From the IMG/VR virus record IMGVR_UViG_3300032294_000893, positions 1 through 29,149 of that record: DNA of 29,149 nucleotides. One strand, given 5' to 3'. A program made the position numbers and the translations under genes. The notes under the pieces are model-generated. The model was not told where the DNA came from, ran no database searches, and worked only from the letters and a program-made list of their open reading frames with translations. Each line of letters opens with the position of its first letter. Within the stretch, counting starts at the first letter, position 1. The DNA comes from a virus. Positions 28,146 to 29,149 of the stretch are shown here, piece after piece.

Positions 28146-28372
28146 TATTCTGCCTTAATAATTTTTTGATAAATCGTATTATTAAGTTTAATAGCGTAAT
28201 CGACTGCTTCTTCAGGCGTTAATTTATCCGCATGATTTTTAGCAATATCATGGGCTAAAGCAATACCTGTTAATCGTTGTTGAGCAAAACCAAACCAATT
28301 CTTTTGACCTGAATTGGCTTGGCTCACTAAATAACTTAATAGATCATCGCTATTCTTGATTTGTGTCGTCAT
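28145..28372 (-). CDS. Hypothetical protein, 75 aa
   Basis: The product begins MTTQIKNSDDLLSYLVSQAN and continues with a NWFGFAQQRLTGIALAHDIA helix and PEEAVDYAIKLNNTIYQKII. It is helical and soluble. It lies between the tail tube gene and the gp10-like gene, so a tail assembly role is likely, but no family is recognised. It overlaps its upstream neighbour by 23 bases in a different frame, and its stop overlaps the next start by one base. Confidence 0.6.
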   Translation of the reverse strand: MTTQIKNSDDLLSYLVSQANSGQKNWFGFAQQRLTGIALAHDIAKNHADKLTPEEAVDYAIKLNNTIYQKIIKAE

Positions 28373-28574
28373 TGTGTTTTACCTTTTCTTTTTTTGTGTT
28401 TTCATAAGGATTAACTTTTGCTAGTGCCTGTAAAGCAATATATTCTGCGCTATCAGGATTAGCTTTTGCTAAAGCGTCAGCAACTTCTTTTGCATCAACA
28501 GGCAAACCCAAAGCTACTGTATCAAGGCTTTGATAGGTGCTAGTTAATATTTCAATAGCTTCAGATAATTTCAT
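28350..28574 (-). CDS. Hypothetical protein, 74 aa
   Basis: AATAAGGATTAAAAA precedes the ATG at 28574. The product begins MKLSEAIEILTSTYQSLDTV and includes GLPVDAKEVADALAKANPDS; the C-terminus is basic and acidic mixed (KKEKVKHNDDTNQE). It is all-helical. It directly follows the tail tube gene, and the 23-base overlap with the next gene lies in its charged tail. No family is recognised. Its position suggests a tail assembly accessory. Confidence 0.6.
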   Translation of the reverse strand: MKLSEAIEILTSTYQSLDTVALGLPVDAKEVADALAKANPDSAEYIALQALAKVNPYENTKKEKVKHNDDTNQE

Positions 28575-28587
28575 TTTTTAATCCTTA

Positions 28588-29082
28588 TTAAGTATTATTT
28601 GACCAACCATATTGATTGCCGCGTGGATGAATTGTAAATGTGCATTTAGCTTCAGCCGTTGGATTAGGATCAACTGTAAATTGACCAACTCGGCCATTAA
28701 ATGCGTAATTAACAATGTTTGAACCATCAGTAGCAGAGATCACAAAAGTTCTATCAATAGTGCCGTTATAAGCATCGCCACGCATTAAGAGAAGGTTAGC
28801 GTCTGAAGGATTCCATGCCGCAGTAATTGTCATTGATGTTGGAGCGGCTTGTGTAGGAATCTTGTCTGATTGACGAGAACCTGCAACATTATAGTTTGCC
28901 ATTGCATCATCTTGACCAAAAGCTGGAATAGCTTCTACAGGTAATAAGTTTGATGAAACTGTGATACCTGATACTGAAGCATAAACAGAAAGGTTAGCTG
29001 TTGATAAAGCAGTTGGTGTTGCGCCTGATTGACAATAAAGACTTGCGCTAAAACCTGGTAAAACTTTATTTGGAAGTGCCAT
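28588..29082 (-). CDS. Major tail tube protein
   Basis: The product is 164 aa. It begins MALPNKVLPGFSASLYCQSG and reads as a beta-rich chain. The stretch PTSMTITAAWNPSDANLLLM, then RTFVISATDGSNIVNYAFNG and GQFTVDPNPTAEAKCTFTIH matches the tail tube proteins of siphophages, where one strand set forms the tube wall and a G-rich C-terminal end follows. It precedes the chaperone pair and the tape measure gene as expected. GAGGAAATAAATT before the ATG supports strong translation. It should be the most abundant tail protein. Confidence 0.8.
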   Translation of the reverse strand: MALPNKVLPGFSASLYCQSGATPTALSTANLSVYASVSGITVSSNLLPVEAIPAFGQDDAMANYNVAGSRQSDKIPTQAAPTSMTITAAWNPSDANLLLMRGDAYNGTIDRTFVISATDGSNIVNYAFNGRVGQFTVDPNPTAEAKCTFTIHPRGNQYGWSNNT

Positions 29083-29106
29083 AATTTATTTCCTCACATT
29101 AAAAAA

Positions 29107-29149
29107 TTAAAAATTCTTATGTTGGTATGTATAAGGTGCAATCCATAAA
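29107..29149 (-). other. 3' end of an upstream leftward gene, frame ambiguous
   Basis: Two minus frames stay open from the right edge: one ends with LYIPT and TAA at 29117-29119, the other with YQHKNF and TAA at 29107-29109. One of them is likely the end of a tail terminator or neck protein gene that lies outside the window. The rest up to 29083 is the leader of the tail tube gene. Confidence 0.3.

Noticed and set aside
1-29149. CRISPR arrays, tRNA genes and integration sites
   Set aside because: No spaced repeats, cloverleaf-like sequence, integrase or att-like repeat was seen by eye on either strand.

Overview
This window is part of an AT-rich, double-stranded DNA tailed phage genome. It has a siphovirus-type tail module: tail tube protein, HK97 gp10-like protein, a G/T-type frameshifted chaperone pair, a lambda-like tape measure, distal tail proteins, a J-like tip protein and fibres. 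No integrase, repressor, tRNA or rRNA was seen. The capsid and terminase genes must lie outside the window. The best host clue is a 23-codon gene at 11193-11264. Its product matches PqqA, the precursor peptide of the redox cofactor PQQ. Together with the low GC, this suggests a PQQ-using Gram-negative host, possibly a freshwater methylotroph of the Methylophilaceae. That host assignment is an inference.

Layout. (1) Positions 1-7137, minus strand: a compact module whose genes overlap by 1-50 bases. It holds a holin cut by the left edge, a SprT-like metalloprotease, HNH and Ref-like nucleases, a Dps-like DUF5856 protein, two DNA methyltransferases, a NinB-like protein, a helicase-loader-like protein, an O-like replication initiator, a SleB-type endolysin, a T5orf172 protein and a VRR-NUC nuclease. 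Several one-helix micropeptides of 20-47 aa lie between them. (2) Positions 7231-11264, plus strand: a divergent early-type operon. It holds exported small proteins, an ERF annealase, a YqaJ/lambda-type exonuclease, an SSB-like protein with a DLPF tail and finally pqqA, then a strong terminator. (3) Positions 11344-29149, minus strand, convergent with block 2: the tail module, read from 29149 down to 11344. It starts with the tail tube protein and ends with a collagen-like fibre, sugar-modifying enzymes, a second small holin and an HNH nuclease.

Points of most interest. The phage-borne PqqA peptide keeps Glu15 and Tyr19, the residues joined to make PQQ, and no other pqq gene is present. A GIY-YIG homing endonuclease gene sits exactly at the start codon of a tail-fibre gene. 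The fibre frame is left without ATG/GTG/TTG but with an SD-preceded ATA, and the leader is duplicated. A double-domain 2OG-Fe(II) oxygenase lies beside a 704-aa collagen-like fibre built from Gly-aromatic-Ser triplets. A GT9-type glycosyltransferase appears to be split over two genes, with its N-terminal part fused to a GT2 enzyme.
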